Assembly (NCBI RefSeq): GCF_048544455.1
Contig: NC_133530.1
Span: 19,211,748 to 19,275,747, forward strand
Origin: Silene latifolia
Lineage: Eukaryota > Streptophyta > Magnoliopsida > Caryophyllales > Caryophyllaceae
Reading direction: 5' to 3'
Length of the DNA: 64,000 bases
Below, piece after piece: positions 1 through 11,768 of this stretch (positions within the stretch are counted from its first letter, which is position 1; every line of letters starts with the position of its first letter). Made by a program: the position numbers and the translations under genes. The notes under the pieces were generated by a model that was given only the letters and a program-made list of their open reading frames with translations, did no database searches and was not told the origin of the DNA.

Positions 1-2815
1 TCAATTTTCTTGTAATCTCGTGTTTAAAAACTTTGGTCTTGTCGGAATTTGCATTTGACTTACGGTTTTAATTATTATCGAAACGAGTCAAAACCGACTC
101 GAAAAATCCCGACTCAACCCGACTTCCTCCTTTCCTTTCTCCCTTTCCCGCGGACCACAACCCCCCTTCCTTTCTCTTTTTTTCTGATTTTTCCTCTATC
201 TTCTTCTTCTACTTTCCAAAAACATTCAAAACACCATTTCATATACATTTCAAGCCAAAATCGACATAATTTCTTCGTTTCTACTCGGATTCTCGCATAA
301 TTTATATTTTCGGAATCCTCTCGTCGCGATCTACAACCTTGTATGTTTTAATTTCAGTTTTCTTGAAGTTGTTTTAAGACGAATTTTCGGTATTTTCGGT
401 ATTTATGTACTTATTATGGTGTTTTTATTGTTTAATTAGGTGAAGATTTGGAAGACGAGTTTGGGGACTCGTATATTATCGAGGATAGCGGCTAGTTGTT
501 GTTAGGGTTTGGGGTTTGAGGTGCTAATTGCTCATTTTCTAGCTTAAGGTAACATATTTCGAGTTACTCGACGAAAGATCGTCACATGCTTTGTTGTTTT
601 TGTATGTTTTGTGATTTTTGTTTGAGTAATAATTTTCACATGATTAAATTTGATGCATGCATGTTTAATCCATGTATTTTTGTTAGTTTTATTTAACAAG
701 TTAGTATTGGGAACGATTAATTATGTTTCAGACGGTCTTATAATGAATAAAAATGGAAAAAAAGAGGAGTAATGGTGGCGGCGGTGGCCCGGCAGCTCAC
801 GGTCAAGCCCACGGCTGGCCCGGTCGGCCCGTTGCTTGTTTCGCGGTTTTCCATGCATTGTTCGTTTTATTCTCGCCTTCTATTAGCTAGTTTAGTCGAT
901 AAAGACATGATTATTGTCCCGTTCTAATTATGATTTCTGTTCATAATTAGTTAGTTCGATTGATTAAAATATTCGAGTAGTGTTTAGGGGTTTAACTTTG
1001 TTGTATTGGATTATGGTGTTTATCACAAAATGAAGAATGAAACAAAAGTTAAAAATGGTGGAATCTTTTGTAAATGAGAGTGTCAACTAATATATTAAAG
1101 GATAATAAGTGGAATATGCATCTAATTTAGCTTTTGTCACAGTGATAAATAATGTTAGGATAGTTTATAAATTGAAATTGTAATTAATAGGCTCAGAATG
1201 AATTTTATAGCAATAATTGTAATGATTTGATGATTGTGCCGAAAACTGAGCCTTAATCCCTTTGATCGATTCGATGTCGAGTCAATTGAGTAATTGGTCA
1301 CCGCAATTTGACCGCACATCTCGCAGGTGGGGTTGCGGGTAAAAATTCGGTTGGATGAAATTTTAAATGAATTGGATAATCGGCCTTTTTCTTGTTTTAG
1401 GCCATTTATTATATCTTTATTCCACATGTGTAGTTAGTTGAATTTAAGTAGCTTCTTATATTGTAGAAACGGCCCTAGATTCCCTGAAGCCTTAATATGG
1501 TTAATATTGTTAGAATTGGTAATTAGTATTGAATACTTATTGAGGATCTTTGTTGGATTATCTCATTTGAATAGACATTTATATAGCCTTTCACATGATA
1601 GAATGTTAGCATTTAAGTTGGTAAGTTGGTCTTTTTGCCCTCTTATGGTTAAGTGGGTGTCTTACTTGACTTGTGTGGTGAGTCTTGTGTGGTGTGGGCT
1701 AAAGTATTCAAGCTGGGACTAGCTGGGACTAGGTCCTAGGTGAGTATTTCGGCCTTCATCATACCTAGGTCTTTATAGTCTTTGACGAGTATATGTTCAC
1801 TGCTTGATAGCCTTTGTGTTCCTGACTAGTGGATTTATATCCAAGTTGGGGCATGACCGCGATTACTTATTTTGATAGTAAGTGGTCGCTTAAGTACTAG
1901 CCAACCCTTTGGTGGACTCCTTAGGGTACTCACTTTGTTTTAGAAAAATTGTGGGTCTTGGGTGCGGTGGTGTGTATCCGCATGTCTAGGTCTGCATAGA
2001 TTTTAGGCTAGGGTTGTGTTGTCTCTTGGCCATGTTTTATTAATATTAACCGCTGAGCCAAGATACCGGTTCGATTACCTTCCCTACCTCGTGGTATAGA
2101 CTCGAGTTACAAAGTGACTATTGACGGGACTAAGAACTTATGCCTGTCTTTGATATATTGCCCTTTCTTGTTTGATGATTCTATGAATCATAGAAGGTGA
2201 GATGCAAGCCGGCTATGGTTGATAGAGTTTGGATTACTATTTGTTATATGATTCACATGATAGTTTAGTTTGGTCAGTTTAGGGGTCATAGGTTAGATTA
2301 CATGATAATTACATTGTTTATCATATTGTTTACATGTTACATTACATGTTACATTAATTTTGACGATTCGTGGCTGGGAGGACTCGAAGTTACTCCCCAC
2401 TGAATTGTGGCTTTCGTGTTTGTATAAAATACGATTGACAGGTTGTTGATGCTTTGTTGGGGTCACAGACGAGCTAGTGAGCATAAGGAACCTTGGACCT
2501 AGTTTTTTGGCTATTCTTATAGTAAACCTTTTATCTTTTGGTTTTGTATATTATTTGAAGGGACATATGTCTCCCTTTTCTATTTTTGGTTTGTATCATT
2601 CTATTTTCTTATTTAGCTATGGCATGTAAAGTAGTTCATTAGCATTGCAGGTTTTAGCACCCGCTTCTGGGAATAATGTTGGAAATGTTGTGATTGGTTT
2701 AGAAAATTTTTTGAAATTACAGGTTTTTGGCTAGTTGAACCGATTACAAACATATCCTACCAGTTTTTCTGTAGAATTTACGTAATTAATTAAGGCTAGA
2801 TTTAAGGGTGTCACA
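1..2815 (+). repeat. 5' LTR of element I (partial)
   Basis: Matches 8059-10878 almost base for base and ends in TGTCACA directly before the primer-binding site. The few differences from the 3' LTR are substitutions, small indels around 1550-1575 and a rearranged GC-rich block at about 778-832. The TATAAATA box seen in the 3' LTR falls just outside the window here. Confidence 0.93.
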
Positions 2816-2817
2816 GT

Positions 2818-2855
2818 TGGTATCAGAGCCTATTGCTCCCGACGCACGTTTGTGC
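2818..2855 (+). other. Primer-binding site and leader hairpin of element I
   Basis: TGGTATCAGAGCC (2818-2830) is the complement of the 3' end of plant initiator methionine tRNA and starts two bases after the LTR. Fourteen bases on is GCAC-GTTT-GTGC (2844-2855), a 4-bp stem with a 4-base loop; the same layout recurs in element III. Confidence 0.85.
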
Positions 2856-2990
2856 ACCCCACTTAAAAATCACTTGACCTTTAAATAATAAACTTGAGAG
2901 AAGGGTAGGATGGGTAGAATTAGGATTTTATGTGGTAGTCTGTTTGTGATTGCTAATTGTTAGGTACTAATTAATTTTCTTCTTTTTAAG

Positions 2991-5018
2991 ATGGCTCCGC
3001 CAAGAAGAGACATTGATGATGCTATCTTACTAGTTCTTACTCAAATTCTCCAAAACCAACAAAATCAACAGAATCAGCAAGCTCCTCTTCCTCCTCCGCC
3101 TGCTGAGGGTACTCCAGGCACCTATACCTGGGTGGCTAATCAGTTGACCCGAATCAACACTCCCACTTATGGTGGAGAGATTGATCCAGATGCTCTTACA
3201 GGGTGGTTTCGGGAGTTGGATAAAAGCTTCACGTTGTATGATGTTAAGGAGGAACATAAGGTGAAGCTAGCCTCTCATTTCCTAGTACGAGAAGCAGACA
3301 GATGGTGGTCCATGATTGGGCCTACCGTTTCAGCTGAACCAGGATTTGACTGGGTACATTTCAAGGAGTTAGTGGAGGCCCGTTTCTATCCTCAAGAGCT
3401 GAAACAGCAAAAGTTGAAGGGATTCATGGAGTTGAAGCAAGGAAGCCTTCCAGTTCAGGCCTTCAATGATAAATTCAACAAGTTGGCTCATTATGCAACT
3501 AGATTGGTGAAGGATGACAATGAAAAAGCTTTCTTTTATCTTGAAAAGCTCTCCCCTAAGATCAAAAACATGGTCCGTCGGGATTCCACTAGCTTTGTTT
3601 CAATCTACAACGATGCTTTGTGGGCTGAAAATTCCTTAAAAGACATTGAAAATGAAGCTCGTGCAACTAGTTCTAATCTTGGCAAGAGGCCTTTATATCC
3701 ATCTTCTAGGCCCTTTACTCCTTCACCTAGGTTCATCTCATCTCCCTCTGACCCAAACAAGAGAAGATTTGTTTCTAATGTTCAAGCTAACCGGGGTGGT
3801 CAATCTTCAGCTTTTAATGATAATAAAGGTACTAGAGACCGACTGTGCTATAACTGCAAGAAACCAGCACACCCTGGTAAATGCTTCGTTGATCCTATTA
3901 TATGCTTTTCTTGTAATAAACCGGGCCACAAGGCCAATGTTTGCCCGGAGAGGAAGGTGATGGCTCCTACTGCTCCTATCGCCCCAGTGAGGCCAGTGAG
4001 GCCGAAGGGTCGTATCTTTGTCATGAGCCGAGCAGAAGCTGAGGCACACCCTGATATCATTACTGGTACATTCTCTATTTTTGATGTTCCTTGTTTGGTA
4101 CTATTTGATACGGGTGCCTCTTTATCTTTTATTTCAATAAAACTCTCCAATAAATTATCACTTGAATCATCACAAGAAGAAAGTACATCTATATCTTTAC
4201 CCTCTGGGGATGTCTTTTCCTGTTCTAAAATCTATCCGGAAGTTCCTATTTCTATTATGGGATCTATATTTCCAGCAAATCTTTTCCAATTTCCACTTGA
4301 AGAATTTGATGTCATTTTGGGCATGGATTGGTTACATACTTATCATGCTCGATTTGAATGTCGAGATCAGAAAATAATTCTTACAAGCCCTTCAGGTCAC
4401 CGTGTGTCTTATCAAATGGTTGAAAGACAAACCGGTACTAAACTAATTTCTGCTATGAAGTTTGTCAATGCAATGAAAAAGGGTCATCAAGCCTTTTTGT
4501 GTATGGTGACTATTTCTGATTCTTTCTCTCTACCTCTTAAAGAGAACATTCCTGTAGTATGTGAATTTCCCGATGTTTTTCCTGATGAACTACCGGGAAT
4601 TCCTCCTGAAAGGGAAGTTGAATTTGCTATTGATCTTATTCCTGGTACCGGCCCTATTGCTAAAGCTCCTTATAGGCTGGCACCGTCTGAAATGAAAGAG
4701 CTGAAAACTCAGCTGGATGATTTGATTGCCAAAGGTTTTATTCAACCTAGCTTTTCACCTTGGGGTGCTTCTGTTCTCTTTGTAAGAAAGAAGGATGGAT
4801 CTATGCGATTATGCATAGATTATCGTGAACTTAACCGAGTTACTATCAAGAATAAATATCCTCTTCCTAGAATTGATGATCTTTTCGACCAACTCCGAGG
4901 TGCTTCTACTTTTTCTAAAATTGATCTTCGTTCGGGCTATCATCAAATTCCGGTCAGAAGCGATATTCCTAAAACCGCTTTCAAAAGACGAGATATGGTC
5001 ATTTCGAGTTTACGGTGA
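2991..5018 (+). pseudogene. Element I gag-protease-RT, 5' segment (frameshifted)
   Basis: Opens with [10 protein letters not shown] after a short leader. The retrotransposon gag domain covers roughly residues 60-190 (DRWW near 107). Two zinc knuckles follow at about residues 286-298 (CX2CX4HX3C, one residue short of the canonical form) and 305-318 (canonical CX2CX4HX4C). The aspartic protease site is DTGA at about residue 373. The reverse transcriptase starts near residue 525 and reaches the PKTAF block before a shift of about two bases at 4983-4986 throws the frame into a stop at 5018. Gag packages the RNA and the polyprotein is cleaved by the protease. Without repair this copy makes no full polymerase. 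Confidence 0.88.
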
Positions 5019-5625
5019 TGCCATTCGGATTGACCAATGCTCCAGCAGTATTCATGGATCGGATGAACGTACTTTGAGAGAACACCTTGACAAATGCGTT
5101 GTGGTGTTCATTGATGACATCTTGATCTATTCTAAATCTGAAGAAGAACATGTCCAACACCTTCGTGTTATTTTAGAGATTTTGCGCCGTGAAAAATGGT
5201 ATGCTAAATTCTCTAAATGTGAATTCTGGTTACCTAAAGTGACCTTCCTTGGGCATGTCATTTCAAAAGAGGGTGTTATGGTAGATCCTGCCAAAATTGA
5301 AGCCGTTGTTGATTGGAAAAGTCCAACCAATGTTTCTGAAATCCGTAGTTTCCTTGGCTTGGCGGGTTACTATCGGCGATTTGTGAAGGATTTCTCAATG
5401 ATTGCTAGGTCGATGACTCAGTTGCTGAGGAAAGAGTCTAAGTTTGTGTGGTCTGAAGAGTGTGAAAATGCCTTCCATGAATTGAAAAAGAGGTTGACTA
5501 CCGCTCCGGTGTTGACCTTACCTGAAGAAGGAGTGGACTTTGATGTATACTGTGATGCTTCTAAGCATGGTATAGGTTGTGTCTTGATGCAAAAAGGGAA
5601 AGTCATTGCTTATGCCTCTCGGTGA
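4988..5625 (+). pseudogene. Element I RT palm and start of RNase H (broken)
   Basis: Continues the reverse transcriptase after the 4985 frameshift. The frame changes again, apparently by loss of one base at about 5069. The catalytic FIDD box is at 5107-5118, followed by the thumb and connection and the first RNase H motif ([11 protein letters not shown]). An in-frame TGA at 5623-5625, where the family has a glutamine codon, ends the ORF. An extra G near 5674 then shifts the frame into the next segment. Two frameshifts flank the catalytic palm within 85 bases. Confidence 0.85.
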
Positions 5626-5686
5626 CTTAGAGTTCATGAAGTTAACTACCCGACTCATGATCTTGAATTAGTCGGTAGTACATGCT

Positions 5687-6301
5687 TTGAAGATTTGGAG
5701 ACACTACCTCTTTGGAGTCCATTGCAACATCTACACCGACCACAAGAGCCTGAAATATCTCTTTACCCAAAAAGAGCTGAACATGAGACAAAGAAGATGG
5801 TTAGAATTGGTGAATGACTATGATGCCAATCTAATTTATCATGAAGGAAAAGCTAATGTGGTGGCTGATGCTCTGAGCAGAAAATCCTGTCATTCTTTGA
5901 ATTCTTTTCGGGACTTACCTCCTGAACTTGCTTTAGAACTTCAAAAATTAGGAGTAAGCCTTGTAAAAAGGGGCTCTCATCATCTTGATGCCATGTCAGC
6001 TGAACCTGACTTCTACCGTGAGATCCGTACTTGCCTTCCTAATGATCCTACTTTCATATCCATTCGAGCTAAAATTCAACTTGGGCAAGCTAAGGATTGT
6101 AAGATTGATGATGATGGGTATCTCCGTTATCATGGTAGAATCTATGTTCCGAGTGCAGCTGATTTGAGAAAAAGAGTTCTTGATGAAGCACACATTTCTC
6201 CTTACTCCATTCATCCGGGAGGTACCAAAATGTACAAAGATTTGAGATTGCAATTCTGGTGGCCTAGGATGAAGATTGAAGTTATGGAGTATGTCAAGTA
6301 A
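5687..6301 (+). pseudogene. Element I RNase H end and integrase zinc domain (broken)
   Basis: Reads the second half of RNase H ([20 protein letters not shown], then ADALSRKS) and the N-terminal integrase region with [11 protein letters not shown] and FWWPRMK. The ORF stops at 6301 just before the CxxC half of the HHCC zinc site, because of an indel at about 6300-6315. RNase H degrades the RNA of the RNA:DNA hybrid. The integrase zinc domain supports multimer formation (family knowledge). Confidence 0.85.
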
Positions 6302-6348
6302 ATGCCTCACTGTCGAAAGTAAAGATAGAGCATCAAAAGACCGGGGGT

Positions 6349-7433
6349 TTGCTTCAACCCTTGGATGTTCCTCTTTGGAAATGGGAGTCTATATCCATGG
6401 ATTTTGTAATGGCTTTACCCAGGACTTCCACTGGGAAGAATGCTGTTTGGGTGGTTGTGGACCGACTGACTAAGTGTGCTCGGTTTATTCCCATTAGAGA
6501 GACCTGGGGTTTAGAAGTTCTAGCTGGTGCCTATGTGAATGAAGTAGTACGCTATCATGGGGTTCCTAAAGATATAGTTTCAGATCGAGATCCTCGATTT
6601 TGTTCTCGTTTCTGGACTGCATTACAGGAGGCCTTGGGTAGTAAACTGTTGATGAGCACTTTGCTTTTCACGCCACCGATGGTCAAACCGAGAGAACAAT
6701 TCAAACTTTTGAGGATCTTCTTCGTGTTCTGTGCCTTAGATTTCCAAACTTCTTGGGAGAAATGTTTACCTTTGGTTGAATTCTCTACAACAACAGCTAT
6801 CAAGCCTCCATTAAAATGGCACCATATGAAGCTCTGTATGGTAGAAAATGCCGTACTCCTGTATGTTGGGATCAAACCCAAAATGTTCCAATGTTAGGAC
6901 CTGATTTGGTGACCGAGTCCATTGAACAAGTTAAGATCATTCGGGAGCGGATGAAAGCCGCTCAGGACCGTCAAAAATCATATCTCGATGTCCGTCGTCG
7001 ACCACTTTCCTTTGAGGTTGATGATCAAGTATTCCTTAAAGTGTCACCTATGAAAGGGGTGAAACGGTTTGGCGTTAAAGGAAGCCGAGCCCTAAATATA
7101 TTGGACCTTTTCGGGTGATTGAAAAGATTGGTCCAGTGCCATCGATTTAGAATTGCCCCCAAATCGAGCAAGGTTCACAATGTCTTCCATGTTTCTCAAT
7201 TGAGGAAGTACATTAGTGACCCTAGCCATATAATCCAAGAAGAAGTTCTTGAATTGGAGCCTAACTTGGTGGTTGAAGAAAGGCCAATTCGGATTCTTGA
7301 AAAAGCCAACAAGCAACTTAGGAGCAAAGTTGTACCTCTAGTCCGAATTCTTTGGCGTTGGGGAAATGTCGAAGAAGAGACTTGGGAGACTGAAGCTTCT
7401 ATGTTAGCTAAATATCCTGAATTATTCTCGTAA
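6349..7433 (+). pseudogene. Element I integrase core and chromodomain-like tail (broken)
   Basis: Integrase catalytic core: SMDFVMALP carries the first Asp and SDRDPRF the second. The block with the third acidic residue is scrambled by an indel at about 6640-6690. MAPYEALYGRKCRTP restarts the frame at 6816. The C-terminal part has VHNVFHVSQLRKY and ends with EEETWETEASMLAKYPELF, the chromodomain-like signature of chromoviral integrases. A further shift lies at about 7085-7125. Three ORFs (6349-6897, 6816-7118, 7119-7433) cover the region. Confidence 0.82.
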
Positions 7434-7746
7434 GGTATTCCTTTTCTTACTCTTTTCCCGAGTTACTAAGCCTTATTTAATCATAATTAGTAAAGATATT
7501 ATTCTTATTATAGAGTTTTAAACTAAAAGTTTGAAAATGCTTTTATGATTTTCAATGGTTTTAACATTAGTGAATGTTAAATCTCGTTGTTGGAGACGTC
7601 CCAATAATGGGTTTTCTCATTTATTGGTGTAGAAATATTTTTATATCTTGATATGAATATGGATGTTCTTGTCTGATCAACAAGAGTATCACCGTTTCAT
7701 TGAAAAGATACCTATATTTTCTAATAACTATAATTTCTCCTTCTAA

Positions 7747-7782
7747 GTTTCGAGGACGAAACTTTTTAAAAGGAGGGGTGAT
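7747..7782 (+). other. Pre-PPT hairpin and polypurine tract of element I
   Basis: GTTTCG-AGGA-CGAAAC (7747-7762) forms a 6-bp stem with a 4-base loop. The purine-rich tract AAAAGGAGGGGTGAT runs up to the first base of the 3' LTR and would prime plus-strand DNA synthesis. The spacing and pairing recur in elements III and IV. Confidence 0.8.
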
Positions 7783-10700
7783 TGTAACGCCCCGTAATTT
7801 CGGACCGTTAATATATTTCGGAAATAATTTATTAATCAAATAAAAGTTGATATTTAAGTATTTAAAGTAAAAATGATTCAAAGAAATATAATTTTATTAT
7901 ATTTTGAAGAAAAGTATTTATTTTGATAGTTTCGAGATGTTTAAAAATAGTTTAAACCGTGTAAAACTTTTTATTTCGAAATAAGGGCGTATCGGGGGGA
8001 AAATAACAATTCTTTTGAACATTGGGTAAACGAATTTGGAAATGGGTAGTATAAATATTCAATTTTCTTGTAATCTCGTGTTTAAAAACTTTGGTCTTGT
8101 CGGAATTTGCATTTGACTTACGGTTTTAATTATTATCGAAACGAGTCAAAACCGATTCGAAAAATCCCGACTCAACCCGACTTCCTCCTTTCCTTTCTCC
8201 CTTTCCCGCGGACCACAACCCCCCTTCCTTTCTCTTTTTTTCTGATTTTTCCTCTATCTTCTTCTTCTACTTTCCAAAAACATTCAAAACACCATTTCAT
8301 ATACATTTCAAGCCAAAATCGACATAATTTCTTCGTTTCTACTCGGATTCTCGCATAATTTATATTTTCGGAATCCTCTCGTCGCGATCTACAACCTTGT
8401 ATGTTTTAATTTCAGTTTTCTTGAAGTTGTTTTAAGACGAATTTTCGGTATTTTCGGTATTTATGTACTTATTATGGTGTTTTTATTGTTTAATTAGGTG
8501 AAGATTTGGAAGACGAGTTTGGGGACTCGTATATTGTCGAGGATAGCGGCTAGTTGTTGTTAGGGTTTGGGTTTTGAGGTGCTAATTGCTCATTTTCTAG
8601 CTTAAGGTAACATATTTCGAGTTACTCGACGAAAGATCGTCACATGCTTTGTTGTTTTTGTATGTTTTGTGATTTTTGTTTGAGTAATAATTTTCACATG
8701 ATTAAATTTGATGCATGCATGTTTAATCCATGTATTTTTGTTAGTTTTAGTTAACAAGTTAGTATTGGGAACGATTAATTATGTTTCAGACGGTCTTATA
8801 ATGAATAAAAATGGAAAAAAAGAGGAGTAATGGTGGCGGCAGCGGGCCCGGCAGCAGCCCGGCAGGCCCACGGCTGGCCCATGGCAGGCCCGGGTCGGCC
8901 CGTTGCTTGTTTCGCGGTTTTCCATGCATTGTTCGTTTTATTCTCGCCTTCTATTAGCTAGTTTAGTCGATAAAGACATGAGTATTGTCCCGTTCTAATT
9001 ATGATTTATGTTCATAATTAGTTAGTTGATTGATTAAAATATTCCGAGTAGTGTTTAGGGGTTTAACTTTGTTGTATTGGATTATGGTGTTTATCACAAA
9101 ATGAAGAATGAAACAAAAGTTAAAAATGGTGGAATCTTTTGTAAATGAGAGTGTCAACTAATATATTAAAGGATAATAAGTGGAATATGCACCTAATTTA
9201 GCTTTTGTCACAGTGATAAATAATGTTAGGATAGTTTATAAATTGAAATTGTAATTAATAGGCTCAGAATGAATTTTATAGCAATAATTGTAATGATTTG
9301 ATGATTGTCGAAAATCGAGCCTTAATCCCTTTGGTGATTCGATGTCGGTCAATTGAGTGATTGGTCACCATAATTTGACCCGCACTGCCGCGGTGTCAGG
9401 TAGCGGGTAAAAATTCGGTTGGATGAAATTTTAAATGAATTGGATAATCGGCCTTTTTCTTGTTTTAGGTCATTTATTATATCTTTATTCCACATGTGTA
9501 GTTAGTTGAATTTAAGTAGCTTCTTATATTGTAGAAACGGCCCTAGATTCCCTGAAGCCTTAATATGGTTAATATTGTTAGAATTGGTAATTAGTATTGA
9601 ATACTTATTGAGGATACTGTTGGATTATCTGTTGAATAGACATTTATATAGCCTTTCACATGATAGAATGTTAGCATTTAAGTTGGTAAGTTGGTCTTTT
9701 TGCCCTCTTATGGTTAAGTGGGTGTCTTACTTGACTTGTGTGGTGAGTCTTGTGTGGTGTGGGCTAAAGTATTCAAGCTGGGACTAGCTGGGACTAGGTC
9801 CTAGGTGAGTATTTCGGCCTTCATCATACCTAGGTCTTTATAGTCTTTGACGAGTATATGTTCACTGCTTGATAGCCTTTGTGTTCCTGACTAGTGGATT
9901 TATATCCAAGTTGGGGCATGACCTCAGTTACTTATTTTGATAGTAAGTGGTCAGCTTAAGTACTAGCCAACCCTTTGGTTGACTCCTTAGGGTACTCACT
10001 TTGTTTTAGAAAAATTGTGGGTCTTGGGTGCGGTGGTGTGTATCCGCATGTCTAGGTCTGCGCAGATTTTAGGCTAGGGTTGTGTTGTCTCTTGGCCATG
10101 TTTTATTAATATTAACCGCTGAGCCAAGATACCGGTTCGATTACCTTCCCTACCTCGTGGTATAGACTCGAGTTACAAAGTGACTATTGACGGGACTAAG
10201 AACTTATGCCTGTCTTTGATATATTGCACTTTCTTGTTTGATGATTCTATGAATCATAGAAGGTGAGATGCAAGCCGGCTATGGTTGATAGAGTTTGGAT
10301 TACTATTTGTTATATGATTCACATGATAGTTTAGTTTGGTCAGTTTAAGGGTCATAGGTTAGATTACATGATAATTACATTGTTTATCATATTGTTTACA
10401 TGTTACATTACATGTTACATTAATTTTGACGATTCGTGGCTGGGAGGACTCGAAGTTACTCCCCACTGAATTGTGGCTTTCGTGTTTGTATAAAATGCGA
10501 TTGACAGGTTGTTGATGCTTTGTTGGGGTCACAGACGAGCTAGTGAGCATAAGGAACCTTGGACCTAGTTTTTTGGCTATTCTTATAGTAAACCTTTTAT
10601 CTTTTGATTTTGTATATTATTTGAAGGGACATATGTCTCCCTTTTCTATTTTTGGTTTGTATCATTCTATTTTCTTATTTAGCTATGGCATGTAAAGTAG

Positions 10701-10878
10701 TTCATTAGCATTGCAGGTTTTGGCACCCGCTTCTGGGAATGTTGGAAATGTTGTGATTGGTTTAGAAATTTTTTTGAAATTACAGGTTTTTGGCTAGTTG
10801 AACCGATTACAAACATATCCTACCAGTTTTTCTGTAGAATTTACGTAATTAATTAAGGCTAGATTTAAGGGTGTCACA
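7783..10878 (+). repeat. 3' LTR of element I (complete, 3096 bp)
   Basis: Starts TGTAACGCCCCG and ends GGTGTCACA, the TG...CA form of an LTR. A TATAAATA box lies at 8050-8057, about 270 bases in, and would serve as the LTR promoter. A GC-rich block at about 8835-8905 (repeats of GGCCC and GGCAG) is longer than its partner in the 5' LTR. Confidence 0.93.
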
Positions 10879-11753
10879 GCAAGGTAGACCAAAAACAACT
10901 CAATACTCATAAAACCAGTATTGCTAATCACATGTTACTATCTTCAAAAGTCAAGCAACAACATCCATTATGCACATATATTATTTAACTTATTAATCAT
11001 GTACTAACCGCATGCTTTAATTTTTATAACTTTTCGGAACACAAAACATACTCATACACTACAAATCCTATTTCCATGTTACTAACGCAACAATATTACA
11101 AATCCAATTTGTCATCTAAGCATATTCATATTCACAAAATTCATATTCTCATGCAATTGACACTCCATCGTTTCCAATCAATTCATCCATTTCCACATTC
11201 TTCATCTAACAAGTGCATATGATATAACAGTAGGCAAGTATATGAAATTAATATATAACTTTACGCAAACAAACTATGTATAATCTTATCACACCTCCTA
11301 ATAACATGTTACTAGTATAGACACATTATAAACCATTCATCCTGCGACATCATTACCCATCATATATTATCATATTATCTACTTCCCTTTTTCCACCACA
11401 TCATTCATTTTCTCATGTAATTTTCCAACAATTCCCAACATCACTGTAAACCAAATATCATGCAACATGCCTATTCACAACACTTTATCATTTACCACAT
11501 TCCTCATTCCACCACAATTATACATCCACTGATTCATACCACACATTACTATATAGATACACAATTCACAAGATAAACACATAGCGATCCCGACTCATAT
11601 CCCATGGTGACCGGTTCAAAATTGTAGGGCGAGTTCGCAACTTTAGGACGTCTTCCAAGCCTTTGCATTAGCTCCTACAACTTCTACCCCGGGTTCATTT
11701 TAATTGACTCCCTATATTCATTAGATTCATTAGTTACATGTTTCAGGATCGTC

Positions 11754-11765
11754 GCTCTGATACCA
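11754..11765 (-). other. Primer-binding site of element II
   Basis: Minus-strand TGGTATCAGAGC, complementary to initiator Met-tRNA, three bases after the LTR end. Confidence 0.85.
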
Positions 11766-11768
11766 TTT

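Larger units (their letters stand above)
1..10878 (+). mobile_element. Ty3/gypsy LTR retrotransposon I, 5' end cut by window
   Basis: Two long direct repeats (1-2815 and 7783-10878) flank a leader, a primer-binding site and a gag-pol region in the order gag, protease, reverse transcriptase, RNase H, integrase, chromodomain-like tail. That order defines Ty3/gypsy, and the LTR length of about 3.1 kb with an initiator Met-tRNA primer site suits the Del/Tekay chromovirus lineage (inference). Base 1 aligns with base 8059, so about 276 bases of the 5' LTR lie outside the window. The 3' end abuts leader sequence of element II, so I inserted into II. The coding region is broken by at least six frameshifts and one stop, so this copy is not autonomous. 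Confidence 0.93.

Noticed and set aside
8107..8358. 83-aa ORF repeated at 49-300
   Set aside because: Present twice only because LTRs are duplicated; pyrimidine-rich LTR leader without protein features.
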